Under the pieces are notes generated by a model. The model saw only the letters and a list, made by a program, of their open reading frames with translations, searched no databases and was not told the origin of the DNA. This document shows, one piece after another, positions 25,489 to 40,500 of a stretch of 64,000 nucleotides of DNA (the first letter of the stretch is position 1; every line of letters begins with the position of its first letter). Made by a program: the position numbers and the translations under genes. Source of the stretch: Chrysaora quinquecirrha (lineage: Eukaryota > Cnidaria > Scyphozoa > Semaeostomeae > Pelagiidae). Location of the stretch: the NCBI GenBank assembly GCA_014526335.1, contig JACTAT010000118.1, forward strand, positions 86,501 to 150,500, in the 5' to 3' direction.

Positions 25489-25532
<44 letters not shown>

Positions 25533-28500
25533 CAATGATGATAATGACGATGTTGATGATCATGATCATGATGACAAAAAAGATAACGATTACGATGATG
25601 ATAGCGATTTTGATGATGATGATGATTGTGATGATAATAATTGTCCTTCGGGCATAGCGATAGCGTTGCTATGTTTGCAATATTGCACTCACATATCCAT
25701 ATATCTTTAGGGCATAAATTATAATTGTTGCATAGTATTTGCAATTCCTCAACAAACGTGGGGTGTTGGTTTGGTGTTTTAAGAATATTTTTAACAGCTA
25801 TGTACTTTAATCATTTTTCAGATTGCTAAGCGTCAGGTAACCCCACCGGTCCGATTAATCTCTATATCGCTCAAGTCTCCTTTGAAATTATCAAAAGCAG
25901 AACAGACCTCCTTCCAGCCCAAGCCTACATCAGCATATTGCAAAAAGGACCAACACGGGTCTCCAAAGAAAGAAAATGCAAATGGATTCATTGATCGAGA
26001 CAACAGCGTTGCAAAAGGAGACAGTGAACAGTATCTAAAAGACGGTTCATCTAAGTTGGTCGCAGGAATCGAAGAAACAAAATCTAAGTTGTTATCAAGT
26101 TCATTTGAGTCCGTTTGGTGTCCCGGCAGCTCACCGAACTATAACCACATTTCTCGAGCCTCTTTTGCAAATAAGAGCAACACTGAAGAGTACTTAATTA
26201 GTGAGAAATATCAGGCTGATGAAGTGTATAATCAAACTAACGATAATGCACCATCCCGACTAGATGACGATGATAAGTCATCAAGTAGTTCTTACCATTC
26301 ATCATATTTTAGCCCGGAATCGAGTTCAAGTCAACAAAATAAACAAACTGATGCATCATGTTATGATCTGAGTCCTTTTCATGAAGTTCCTGATGACGTA
26401 ACTTTTGTGACTGCTGAAGCTCTGGAAGAATCCTGGCGAAGACGAAGATCAACAAACAATAATGCAAATGGTGCAAAGAGTCAATCACCAGTCCACGACG
26501 ATTTTCAGAATAGTGTTAAAATAGACAACTCGCACGATTCACTTCAGGACTTTATGGGGAAGCCTAAAAATGGTAAATTTGAGAATGATGGAAATAATAC
26601 CAATGAAAATCAGCTTATAAAGATAAAGGGCAATTTATATATACCTGATGAATTGGATTCCACCTTGCGAGTATGGAATGGTGTGAATGAACAAACCTCA
26701 CCGAGCTATAAAGCCTCCAGATACGGGTCAATAGAGGCGACTGATTTACTAAATGAAATAGATGACATGGATTATGATAGAATTGGAACGTTCAGGTCAG
26801 CTTCTCTGGATGAAAATTTTAATCTGCATAGTAATTTCTGCGACTTGGAAACAATTAATCATGCGGAAACATTACAAACAAAAAATGGGAAAAATTTCCA
26901 GCGAGCAAGATCAGAAAACTCATACCTACCTGAATTTAATCGTTCCCATTCTTACCATGGAGGTTTCGTCAAAATGAGAGAAAACAATTATGATCATGAA
27001 AGTTTTGGTACTTCGAATCTTTCAACTGTACAGCGTGCTAACAGATTGCTAGAGTCGAATTTTGGTGATTGGAGAGAGACTTTCACAGGAGCAATGAGTC
27101 TGGATTTTGCTAAATCAGAGAAATATTCATCAACAGAAGATATAAGGGTTTCAGTTGAAAAGGCGAAATCTTTACATAAACGCTTGAGTCAATCCTTGCA
27201 AAATATTAGGGCACAGGATTCCACGAAATCAAAAATTCCAGTTAGTGTAAGTCCGAAAATAACATCTTATGGCCTAAAACAGAAAAATGATGATAGCCGA
27301 AGAGGATTTTCTGACAGCAATGAAGACATCAATAGCTATATGAAAGAATGCTTAAACAGCTCTTGGCCAACACATGAAATTTTGGAAGAAGACCAAGATT
27401 CCTTGAAGAAAACATGGCCTATTCTTGTATCTCCTGGAAGTATAGATTCAAAAATGAAGAAAAATGTGGAAATTGATAAAAGGAATTTTTCACTAATGCA
27501 CAAAATATCAGACGGTAATGCTTTGCAAAAGATTAAACAAGGAGCATATTTGCAAGGGAATCGAAACTTTAATGTGCCAAGGCGATCCACGTGTGATTCA
27601 AATGTGTCACAGAACATTAAATGCCAGGTGAGGAATCCAAAGCAAGAGGACAGCTTTGTTAAAAACATTGATAACATACATCAAAATGAAAAAGGGACAT
27701 CTAAAGAGAGAATGAAAGAGGAATTATCACCATCCAAGTATAATACCAAACTTTGTCGACAAAATGCAGTTTTGAGTAATACTGATGAAATCATTCAAAG
27801 TACTTCGGTGCATCGTAAATCTACACAGCCTCTTGTGGAGGATACTTTGGTTTGTAGAACTGAGGATAGGCCTTCGCACAATTTGTCAAAATTGAAGTTT
27901 GATTGTTTAAAACCCAGTGAGAACGTTGAGCAACATGATTCAGCTCAAATGTCTAACAAAGATCCAAACCACGTCAATAAATCAAAAGATACTGATACTT
28001 CAATTGATACTCCCAAACGTAAACAAATAAATAAGAGTTTAAAAACCAAATCAAAACAGGTCATTGAAGACGAAATTGAAGCTGTTGACAGAGATGATGT
28101 TTTTCTACCAAATGATAATTACTTCGATTTGGATGGAAATAGCGATAAGGTCGACCATAGTTTCATAACATCTACAGAAGCGAATGAGAGAACGTCTGCC
28201 AATTCATTCGGTAGTTCGTTATCTTTGAAAGAACCTCCTAAGTCATCACACATTCAAAATATCCCATCTCGACCAAAATCGTCGGAAAAGCCAGTCAGGG
28301 AACCAAAAGAACGAGAAAATGATGATTGTTCAAAAGAAGAAAAACAAGCATCTGTTAGAAAGAAACAAATTCCTTGTCTTGAGAAGAAGAGAGCAAAAAG
28401 TGCAGGCATTAAAAAGGCTGCAAGTGTTGACTCGGTGCTACATGAAGTTAACAGTTTAGATATTGATGAAGACAGTCTGACAAACCTTATCAAGGTGCCA

Positions 28501-31500
28501 TCAGTCAATCGATTTCGTATGAAAAATAATGAAAATGGCTATGTAATCAAAGACGACGAAAGTAAACATCGAAATGTGGCCTATGATAAGCAAGATATAA
28601 GAAATGCAGAAAAATTGACGAGGCGTGTAAATCAAGCAAGTTCTTCAAGTGAAAAGGTTAAAACAGCTGGCACAGCTGCCTCATCGAAAATCCCTGTATC
28701 AAGGAAGTCTTTGAGCACTGGAGCCGTTGCTGTTAGAAAACCTGCTTCAGTTGCAAACAAGTCATCGAAGGACGCCAAAATGAAAGTGTTTTTGAGCCCG
28801 AAATCTCCTCGTAAAGCAAGCAAAAGAATGAAAGAAGCTGAAGACCTAAAAATTGATGCTAATAATAATTGTGAAGAAGGAACCAATGGTTTCGCTGATA
28901 CTACGGGTTCTAAATTTCCTCCACCTGCCATCGATGCAACTGACCTTATTGGAAAGCTGAAAGTTTTAAGTGAAGGTTGCAGATCAGGCCGTAATAGTCC
29001 AGCAGTGGAAAGACGATTTTGCGACAAAGATGGAGTTATCGACAGAGTGAATTCTGTGAGAAAGATTCTTCAGCCTTCAATTACGATTGAAAATCCAACA
29101 CCAGATGAAAATTCGCTTGCCGGTTCTCAATATTTAACAGTAAATCACACAATACAGAGTACCAGAAATGATGTTTCGAGAGACAGTTCTATAGGAAGTG
29201 CAAGTGATCTATGGATGGAAGAGGAGGAGAAGCAGTCACTTCGTTTGAAGAGAAAATTCTGCAGAAGATCATCTAGTGGAGCAAGTGGTAAAAGTAACGA
29301 AAGTTATGAAGAGATAAGGTAAACACATTCTATTCATCTTTTGCACATTTCTTTTCTAATAATTAAAAGGATTTTCTACCACAATTCTTGCATTGATATA
29401 GATTGCCGAAATTAAAAGGGGTGTAAAATTTATTTCAACTGAGTTTTGAATTCGAAGATATAGTTATTTCTGTCTTTTTGTGCAATATTTTGTTGATTTT
29501 AAGCATTTCTTTTAAGAAATACTTGTGTGCAGTCTCAAATTTTGAGATGAATGCTTTGATTGTTTTCTTTCGAGAAATGTTTCACTTGGTGCGCGAAAAA
29601 TAGAGTGTTGCAAGAAACAGGTTTTGGCAGGTGGCATAACACAACACATAGCCGGGATGAAAGTTTAGTGCAATATAAGAGTCACGCGAAAATCTAAGAG
29701 AGGCAATGATGTATATTGTTGTACGAGCCCAGAAAAATCCTGGTAAACGTGAATAGGGAAACTACTGTAACTCTACAATACACCTTTTCAACTAAGAGCC
29801 TCGTTTTGAAAATTTACGAAAATTTGTTCGTACGAAAATTTTGACCCCAGATTCAGATTGAACACCTGCATTTTAGTGTTGTCGCAAATTTTATGATTCT
29901 AGTCCTTACGATATTGATTTTATAGCGACGAAAAGTTTGAAAATTCATAAAGGATTTGACCGTGAAAAATCGCTTGGGGTGAAATTTTACACCTCAGTCA
30001 TTTTCACGGTCAAATCCTTTATAACTTTTCAAATTTTAATCACTATAAAATGAACATCGTAAGGACTAGAAGCGTAAAAATTTGCCCAAACACTAAAACG
30101 AAGGTGCTTTGTTGAAAAGGTGTATTCGAATCTGACTAAAGTCGAAGAACACAAATTCTTGCTTCTGTGACAGCTTTCAATTTTACTGCTACTTTCTATA
30201 ACTTTTTTGAAAACGAGGCCCTTAAACAATCACCCGCGTACCTAAAGTGAAACATGTATAGAACACAAATTCTTGTCAAAATTAATCATGCTAGAAATAG
30301 AACCGCAATATAAGTGCATGTAAATAAAAGCACGCACAGACAATAAGGGCATGTTAATGATAGAGCACACGGACATATCAGGGCATCCTCATGAAAGAAC
30401 ACACGTACATTTAAGGGCATGTTGAGGGCATGTTGGTAACAGAACTCAGGGATGTATAAGGGCATGTTGATGACAGAGCTCACCGACATATAAAGGCATG
30501 TTAATGATAGAACTAACGGACATTTAAGGGCTTGTGAATTAAAGAATTCACCGCCTTCTAATGGCATGTAATTAATAGAACTCACGGTTATATAAGCACA
30601 TTTCAATAATTGAAGTCATGGAGATATAAGGGTATTTTAATAATAGAACTCACGGAAATATAAGGGCATGTTAATGATAGAATTCAAGTACATATAAGGG
30701 CATGTTGATGATAGAATTCACGTACATATATATAATGGCATGTCGATGACAAAGCTCGCCGACATATAAGGGCATGTTAATGATGGAACCCACTAATATA
30801 TATGGGCGTTTTAATAACAAACTCACGGAAAGTTAAGGGCATATTGATAATGGAACTCGGGATTTTCGATAATTGTACTCTCAGACATGTAAGGGCATGC
30901 TTATGATAGAACTCTCGGACATATAAGGGGACGCTTGTGATAGAACTCTCGGACATATAAGGGCATGTTAATGGCAGCAAAACTCGTGGACATATAAGGA
31001 CATGTTAAAAATTAAGTCGTTTGTTGCTTTTTTGCCATTTTTACTATTTTAGCGAAACTCTCTTCTCTTCATAGAGTCTTGTCAATCTCCAAGAGGCAAA
31101 GCTGTTGCCAAGTCTGACAGTGGTGTTATGAAAGATATAGAAGAAAACCGAATCAGACACTTCCATGACAACGCGATTATAGATGAAAAGGTCGACGCGA
31201 ATGACAACCAAGAAAATATGGTAAGTGTTATTTTGGTACGTGAATCACAGCGGTTTGCAGTACTAAACAAGGAAACGTATATTGTGTGCTGGTATTACAA
31301 ACATTGCTGTTGTATTGGTTAAACGGTCCGCAGCAAGAAAAATACCAATCTTAATTGTTTGTCGATGAAAACTTCAAAACGTACACTTTTTTTTTATAAG
31401 AACATTCAAATGGAAGAAAGCCATGCAATGTTCTTAACTTTTTTTATTTGAAGGCTTAAAATGTTCTTTACATGTTCTTAATTTTCTTGCTTTTTAAAAA

Positions 31501-34500
31501 GCTGTTGCTTTTCAAATTAAGCGAACATGGCTACGAAAAGGGCCGCACATGTAAAAATGTCACATAGTCACAATGATTGATACTTTGCCCGTTTTCTAGA
31601 GTGGAGGACAGGACAGCGCCACTTAAAAAATTACATTCTAATTTTTTCTGGCCTCACAAAGCCTTGTTGTGTTCTTAGCATGTTCTTAACTTTTCAGCCT
31701 CTGAAGCCTTATGTTCTTATATACTTTGCTCTTATAAAAAAAACGTGTATGCCGGTTCTAATTGATAGAGAATTTTTTGCCGTCTTCTTTTTACGAAGTG
31801 CATCGAAAATTTCATTTCAATAAATCGGTCTTAATGCACGAAACCCACAGTTCTCATTCAGTGAAAATTCTTTTATAAAAAATAGGTATTATTTTTCAGA
31901 CAAGGATACTTAAAGTAATGTATTTGCTTCGCCACTCAAACTGATAACGGACGAGTGGGGACGAGTACGCCGCAGTAAATTGACAGCAGCACAAAACCGT
32001 CAGGCACAGACCAAGAGTGCATTTGATTGCTAAGGGGGGTAAAAGGTCCAGGGTAAAAATTTTTGACCATAACATTTTGTTATTGCCCTGAAATTTTATT
32101 GACTCAGGACTGGCTGACAGACCTCGCAGTATTGAGCATCGGGAGCGAAATTGCAAGAACTATTGACTTTAATGACATTCATTAACGATTTTGTAAACAT
32201 GAAAGCGCAAAAAGTGTTATTTTGAGAGTTTAAAATTTTGTTCCTAATATTTTATTTTTATTTTACTAACACAAAAGGATGCTAATTACTCACCAATACT
32301 GTCTTTTCAATAACCTTGCGTGAAATACTCAAATTATTTTTCATGATACATATTTTAAAAGGGCGTTTCCTCATTTTCCGAGAGTTTAGAGGGCGTGGTC
32401 ACAAAAAATTTTCTCGGGGGCTTCGCCCCCAAACCCTCTTTAGGGCCAGCCCCTTCGGATAACTCCAGGGCTCGAGCTGGCTCTCGACGGCCCTGCAAAA
32501 CGTTACATTTTGTAGTATTCGAAGGCCGTCGATATCTTCTGCAGCTGCACTGACAGGCAGAATGCTTGAAGTATTGTTTACTGTAGGGATTCCATTTAGT
32601 ATTCTTCACTTGTCTAAAGTTAGTTCCAGCCGAGCTCGAAATGAATTCGAAGCTTGTATCGCTTTTTTCAATCAACGAATGTGAAGTGATACTATATTTT
32701 TTTAAGGTTGACAATGAGGTTTATTTCTTTTAGGTTAAATGTAGTGCTTGTCATAAGCGCTTCGAAAAAGAAGAAAAAGCAAGGTTCGTTTAATTGGTTT
32801 AATTTTTGTGTTCCTTTTTGGCATTTGTCAATGATAAATACATGCATGTTGCTTTAAATGCTGATATTATATGTGGATATTAATGAAAATGTTAACTGAA
32901 CTGATAATTTTTTATTTATTGTAGTTCTGTGCCTGAATTCTGCAACCGATGTCGCTCCAAAAAAGTTGAACGTAAAGAAGCAATCGTTGAATTAATTCAA
33001 ACTGAGATAAATTATGGTCAAGACCTCCGTATTTTGAAAGAGGTATTATTACCCATGTTAACTTTCAGTTCTATACTTACTTCAGAAGACCCCTTCAACT
33101 GCTCTCGACTTTATCAAGCTCTTGGGAAAAAGCGGAACTTTCGTCTCGATTTCACGCACGGAAATATGGTCAATGTGAGTCCAAAAAATAATACAGGGGG
33201 TGAAGCTCTAGCCAATGTTTCATCAGTACAAATATTCCTGTTTCACTTTGTAGCCTCGTGGAGTAAACATAGCATGTACAACCATTTTGTTGGCTGCAAG
33301 CACTTTCAAATTACAGTCTTACGTTCTCATATCCTTTTTTCTTAGGAATTTTTCACGCCGATCAAAAATGGAGGCATCCTGAGTCCTGAGAACTTTTCTG
33401 CAGTTTTTCTGAATCTCCAGGTAATAAACAGTTTTGTTGTTATCGTGTTTAACTCGTGTTTAATGGAAGCGAAAAGCGTCGACCGGACAGATTGAAGACT
33501 GTAACCAAGCGAAGGAGAAATGTTGATGTGTAAACTTTTCTACAATATTGGACAAAATATATTGGAATACCATAAATAGTTTGCTGTTATCTACATATGA
33601 TCCCCTTTCTTCTCCGTTGCATTATTCTTATGGATGAGAGTTGTTCCTTTAGTACCAACATTGTTCTGGGGAAAACGGCGAAACATTATAGAATCCTTAA
33701 ATAGTTTTTTGAGTTGCATAAAACTTCAGGATTGCGATAAAGAGCGAAAACATTTTCGGACATACTTAAAAGTTTTTTTCCCCTAACACTCCTCAGAGTA
33801 TGAACGTCAGAAACAGGCAGAAACAATAGACGGAATTTATACCCAGATGCGGCTTGAAATGCACCAATTGGAAAGAGAAGCTCGATTGGTATTACGTTTT
33901 AAACACTAATCAGCTTTCAGTGGTAAGAACAATGGAGATTCTCTTTCTGATTCGTGCATTTCGAGCCGCATCTGGGTATAAATTCGCCTAACGTTATTGT
34001 TGGAGTGACAGGCGAAAAAGCTTTTAAGTGTTCCCGAAAATATTTAAATGTTTCCGCTGTTTATCGCAATTCAGAATCTTCAAAATAGAAAATCGCTAGA
34101 ATAAGCCATAGTTTTTTTCTATATTGACGTTGTTCTAGATATTTCGTTCAAAATAGTCTGAATAACATATTTTCTGATAGGATTTCAAATTTTCAAACAT
34201 ATTTCCATCCCCCCCCCCCCCTCCGAAATTCAGCTTCATTATTCAAGCAACGCATAAACTCAGTCAAAGTTGGAAAATGACAGGCCTTATAGCATAACCT
34301 AAAATATTCTGAGACGGTTTTGTTAAACTCAGAGTTTAATCAAAGCAAACATAGCAAAGGGCTTGTAATAAACGGGTAACCATACGGGTAGCCACAATTC
34401 AACATATTTTTACATGGATTTCATGGAAGGGTAACAACTGGTAACGGTAATTGGAATGATAAGAGATCATCCAGGCACTGATACACGGCCTACAAGGGCT

Positions 34501-37500
34501 CTCAGAGGTTTCGTTCCCTAGAAAAGGCAATTCTGCTGAGTGAAATCGACAATCGTTGTGATGTCAAGATTTTGCAGGATGACTCTGAAGTGGTCAATCT
34601 AGATGAGCTGCAGCTCTTTCACAAAAACAGCAGTTTTTTCACCTTGCCTTGCCACTGTGCTTTTGTGGTGTAAATAATGATAGGCAGCTATAAAAACAAT
34701 TGTTGAACATCTCTTTGATAAAGCAAATGTTGCTCTTATTTTTCCTATCGTTGATCTGAATCACATAATCATTTTGATTTCTGACATCCTCATTTGCCCA
34801 TAGTGTCCAATTGCTAAGAATTGCTAGAAGGCAACTTCATCTAAAGAATTTCATATGTGCTTCTTCCATGATAAATTTAATGATGTTAGAAAAAATTTCT
34901 TTGCGACTGAATTTAATATGACATTGAAGCTGTCATTTTCAGGAACTAATTGATGTTAACTCAAAACTTTGTATAACGTTGCAAGATGATCTTGAAGAAT
35001 GCATTTTAAAGACCGACCAGGTGAGTGTAGTGTATTTCTTACGTCATCATGCGTTTTTTCTACTGTTATCAATTTTTAACAATACATCTGGAAGGCTAAG
35101 ATAAGTATGAACAATAAACCTGACATAACCCTGCCGGACTAGAGGCCGGCCACGCTTATTCCTTATTCTTATTCTTCTTATGACTTATATCACGGTGAAA
35201 ATATTTTATGCCTTTTTCTCCGCATTCGTGGTGTTTTTAACTTATAATATCAAAGCCTTTAACTGCAGTTTAATCCCAATGTATCCTCGACATTACAAGC
35301 TTTTTTATGTAACGAACTTATAAAAGAACTTCTGATATTCAGTAAAAACTCGCATATAAGAAACCCATTTTTCAAACTCAGGCTGATCAGCCTCTTAGTA
35401 GTTCAGCAGCATCCTATTGTAATGGATGGGATAATCTGTCATTGCTTTTGAATAAATGTAAAACTTTCTTCATTATCTTATGAGATAAGCCATCGATGTC
35501 TCAAGATACATAAAACATGATCATTTCAACTGTTCCTATCATAAAAATTTAAGAGGAACTCAGCCTGCAGTTTCTTATATGCGGGTTTTTACTGCAATAA
35601 CCATTCCACTTGCTCTTCTTAAAGCTCGTTACTGTATATCAAGACTCAACTTCAATTGGAAAACTGCTCATTCAATAATCTTTTTTACTGCTTTTTGTTA
35701 CCAATGATAAAGTAGAGAGAACTGCACCAAAATAGAGAAATGCAATGAGATTGCTGTCTTTTTTAGGAGTTGAAATCTTTGAATGTTGGCAAAGTTTTTC
35801 TTGATAATGTCGAATTCTTTCAAGCGTATGAAGTATTTTGTGCAAAACAGGTATGACAAGATATACCCTGGGTACCAGACTTTCAATTTCAAGAAAAATG
35901 AAATTTTTGATTTTTCTTGAAATTGAAAGTCTGGTACCCAGGGTAGACAAGATATATTTCTTTTAAATTCACTTTGCTCTTATTCACATGACGTTATTTT
36001 CAAAAATTGTACCGCTGGATGCTTAATTGCGGTTGGAATAACCGGGGGTGTTTAATTTCATGTAGTTACCGTCTAATAAGGTCCTAAAACTGAAGTAAAA
36101 TCCTTCATAAATCATTTCGCAATTACAATTCGCGATTGAAGCTAGCCAATCCACCTTGTCGGGTTAACTAATTTACTAAAAGTGGGTTAACCCGGCCGGG
36201 CAAGCTGGCTTTTTCCCGAGTGATCGTAACAACCGAGTCAACTCCAGATTGACTCGCTGTACGCATATGCATTATGTCCATCACCAATAAAAAATGACTG
36301 CCACAGAAAGTAGAATGGCCAGATCCAAGCTCAGGCTGGTCTCCCTCCTATATTATCACGATTACTGGGGAGCCAAAGCTGAGCCAGGTCTGAGCTGCAA
36401 GCAGGTTTACTCGCCCGTAATCATGACATCAAGGGTACCTCATTTGTGCTTGTGAAATTACGTTGAATTTAACAAAACAGGTAATGGTGCCAATTTTCCT
36501 GTGCGAATATAAGAGAGTGGTTGGGAACAATTAAGAGCGGAGGGTTGTAAATTTCGTCTCATGCATACACATCAGTCTGGGGAATATAGCAACTGGACAT
36601 AAAAATATATCAATGTGTTCACAAAACTTGTCATTCTTCGGTCAAGAAAAGCTTGTCTTACTGGTAGTGTATTTAACTAATTTACGTTTTCAGTATATCA
36701 TTTGCATAGCTAATTCCTCCAATCTGGTCATTTCATGCCATTCAAATCGCGTTTGAGGCTGTGAAATTCACTATCTCTGAGTTCATGAAAAAGTTTCTTT
36801 CTTCCTAAAACTTAAGGCAATTTGTGTTCTATTTTCAGCGGCAAGCACTGGAATTAGTAGAAAGTTTGAAGAAAAAGTCCGAATTGTTTAAAATATTTCT
36901 TCAGGTATGCTATGACTGTTTGAATTATTGCTCAATTTTGTAAGAAACTTTAAGAAACTCAGCTCAGCGACGGCCTAGCAGTTAACATACAGTGGGCCTT
37001 ATTGGAAACTGATGTCCTCTATCCACTGAAAGTTGATCCAATCCACTGCAGCCCTTTTATCGAAGCAGACGCACCAATTGCATGAAAAGAACAAAACAAG
37101 GACATCAAGGATTGCTTACTTACTGCTTACTTAAACTTCTGAGCACAAATATTTCTAACCCTACGGCTAGTTGATTCTACTGGGCTTGATTCAACTTGGC
37201 TCACCTTAGTGTTAACTCCAGAACACCAATGTCCAGGGACGCCGGAGAGGGGGGCGTGGGGGGGCAAGCGCCCCTCTTGCCCTTTCCTAAGGGGGGCAAG
37301 GGGGGCAAAAGTGCCCTTTAAAGGAAAAACAATAATTTACTTTCACAACGTTAAATACGATACAACTGAAAGCAACTTGTGTTGAAACTTGATAGAAAAG
37401 CCGCAATAGCTTCATTTCCTTATCAGAAACACATCAGCAACGAAAATTGACTGACAATTGCAACTTCAAAATAAGCAATATGCGATCTTATGTGATTCGG

Positions 37501-40500
37501 AATGAGGGCATGTGGAGAAATAGCTAAAATTATTGTGGAATAACATGATTAATATTCGTTGAAACACTTTTTATAGCATTTTAAGCAAATCTAAAGGGCG
37601 TGGCCACAAAAATTTTCTGGGGGAGTACCCCCGGACCCCCCAGTTTTTCGGCTCGCTTCGCTCGCCTTCGGTCTTGATTGCCCTCACGTTCCCGGTCGCC
37701 CCCCTTGCCCTACCATCGCTCCGGCGTCCCTGCCAACGTCACAATCGATACAAATGTCCTTTTCCCTTGTTTTATATATAAAGATATGTAATATTATCAT
37801 GCTTTATATACAAAAATGGGTAATGTTATCATTGAAGGTCAATACATCGACACCTTCAGATGATAAACACATTTCCTATTTCACGCGATGTTTAATTTGT
37901 TTCTAAGGTGTCAAGCAAACAAAACTCGAAACTTCGCAAAATGGATTTAAAATCGTTTCTTGCTATGCCTGTCCAGAGAATTATGAAGTAGGTCAAATTT
38001 TGTCTGCTTTATTTATGTAAGAGTTATCTGCCTTCTCTTATCTCTTCTGTCTTGTCAGTTAGGTCTAGCGAATATTCATGTAGTGTAATGTGTCTTTGGG
38101 ATTTTGAAAATTATGTTGATAAAATCAGTGTTGCGGTAAATATATATTGATTGGCATTTCAAGTTGTGATTCACTGCTAAACCTCCAAAGAAAACACTTG
38201 AGTGTGTCACGTAATGAAGGTGACAAAGACCCTGCATAGTTTAGAGCGATTCCAGCAATCTTTAATGTATCTCCCTATTTGATGACAATGTTTTTTATGC
38301 CAATGCTTATTTGATATCAATGCCTATTTGATGGCGATGCCTAATTGATGTCAATGCCTATTTCTTGGCTGTGTATATTGTCTGACCGAACCCTGCCTAA
38401 TTGATGGCGATGCATAATTGATGACAATATCTTCAATGGGAATGCCGATTTAATGGCAGCGTTTTTTGATGACAATGCATATTCGCTGACCTTGCCTGTT
38501 TGATGGCAATGCATATTTGATGTCTTTAATGACATGGCAAAAAGTGCAATGCAATATATAACTGTTTATGCGGCCTTGTACTCTAAAACTCCCGTTTTGT
38601 CGCTTGGTAGTGCGAATTATTCCACAAAAGGATCGTTTTCCCTGCCATATCCTTATACCAACACATACCTAACGTCCAGATACCCCTGAATTGTACTTTT
38701 AATGCTAATAGTGATTATTGATTAGCGATTCTGCATTTCCAGGCAAAACTAAGTTGAAAATGACTTAATAAATTGTTGACATTATATTTTGTCCTATCTC
38801 ATTTGTCAGGTACCCATTGCTGCTCACAAGAATCTATCGCGCTACACCACGTGATAGTCCTGACCGTGAAGCTTTGATATCTGCTAGAAGAAATATTGAA
38901 GAACAAATAGCTCGAATCAACGAAGTACGTTTCAATCATGTGATTTTATAAATAACAGGATTTTATTTTTCAAACAAAGAACTTTGTCATCATTGATAAA
39001 CAACGGAACGAACCAGAACATTACTCGTTTACTCAAAATTGAATTTATATTCTTGCATGCATCTGCTTATAATTGAAGTAAATGTTCGCATTGTATGTCT
39101 TCCGGAAAACTTGTAAGACGGCCTAACGGTGCAGAAATCGAGGCAGTAGAATCCGACAGCATACCATGTTGCTTGCAGCGAGAAACATTTAACTCTTAGA
39201 AATTTCGTACACCTTGTAATTAAGGTCTTTAGCTCGCAAAAGCCACAAACAGATTTTTGTTTTCATCCACTGGACATTTTTTGGACCACTGACTTGCCCC
39301 TCGACTTGCAGTTTCACCATTTTTTCCAACTTGACTTCCTTTCCCCACTCTGTATTCCAAAGCCTCAAGAATGCTAACATTAGGGAATGTGGATGGGGAG
39401 AAACACGAGTGCAGAATAGAAAAGGAAAAAACGACATTGCATTTGTCACCTTGTTCTTTTATGTTTTCCAATAGAACTTGTTTCCCCAAAACCATACTTC
39501 GATAAGATATGCTTAAGAGCCTTTATTTGAGACTTTTGCAGCCAGGGTATAGCAAATACCATATACTACATGTCATTCGTTTTATTTATAGATTGCAACA
39601 GGTCGTCCTGCGAAGCTAAGGAAATGCAAAAGCACAAGTGCTTTAAATCAATCAGATTCTGCTGGCAATCATATGAAAAAGTTGGTTGCTGAAATACTTA
39701 ATTGGAAACAAGAGGAAACTCTAGTGATAATGTCAGGATCTCTTGAAGTAAGTTGTTCTTTACTTCAATTCCGACAGAATATCTAACATGCTTCTTGTTT
39801 GATGACGCTGTTTGTTCTAAGATAGTAGCCCTACCTGTGTAACTTACTACCCATTTTCTAGCAGTAATCTCTATCCACTTGACCAACGTGAAGGACAACT
39901 CTTTTTAGAGAAAGCTTTCATTGCAAAAAATAACCTCGTTTTCGGCATCATTTTTGCAAATCATGACAAACTAGAAACTTTTCGTGTAGTTGAAATTTTT
40001 TATGCAAAAGAAAAATAACTTGGTTACCTGGGTTAGAACATGTGGTTCACACTACAGAGTTGGTTACACAAATTGTTTTTTTACACTATTGTTTTTATCT
40101 CTTATTTTTAAGTAGTTACATTCGAATTTTCAGTCTAACTCCTGTTTTAGATTACTGGTTACACTTGAACCCAGGCTAGTTTTCAAAAAATGTATGTTGT
40201 TATTTGTGAAAGAAAGCAACAGTGTCTCCATTCTTGTTCTTTAATAAGACTGTCAGCTTGGGCATTCTAGAATTTCTTTCTTTGTCGTAATTAGGTTTCA
40301 TCTGGAGAACTAATTGGTGTTGCAAATTGGACTCGAAAGTCAATGAGAAAGCAATGTTCTATACAAGCCATATTATGTGCTCATGGAGTTGTTGAGGTAA
40401 ATGAATAGCCTACTTGATGTCAATGCCTATTTGCTGACCTTGCCTATTTGATGACATTGCCGATTCAAAGGCAATGCCGATTCGATGGCAATGCCTATTT

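Noticed and set aside
25418..25744. His-rich minus-strand frame
   Set aside because: Direct translation of the GAT microsatellite.
31053..31093. Acceptor at 31052 for the exon after the giant exon
   Set aside because: It would join phase 2 to a frame with an immediate TAG; the acceptor ending at 31093 keeps the frame.
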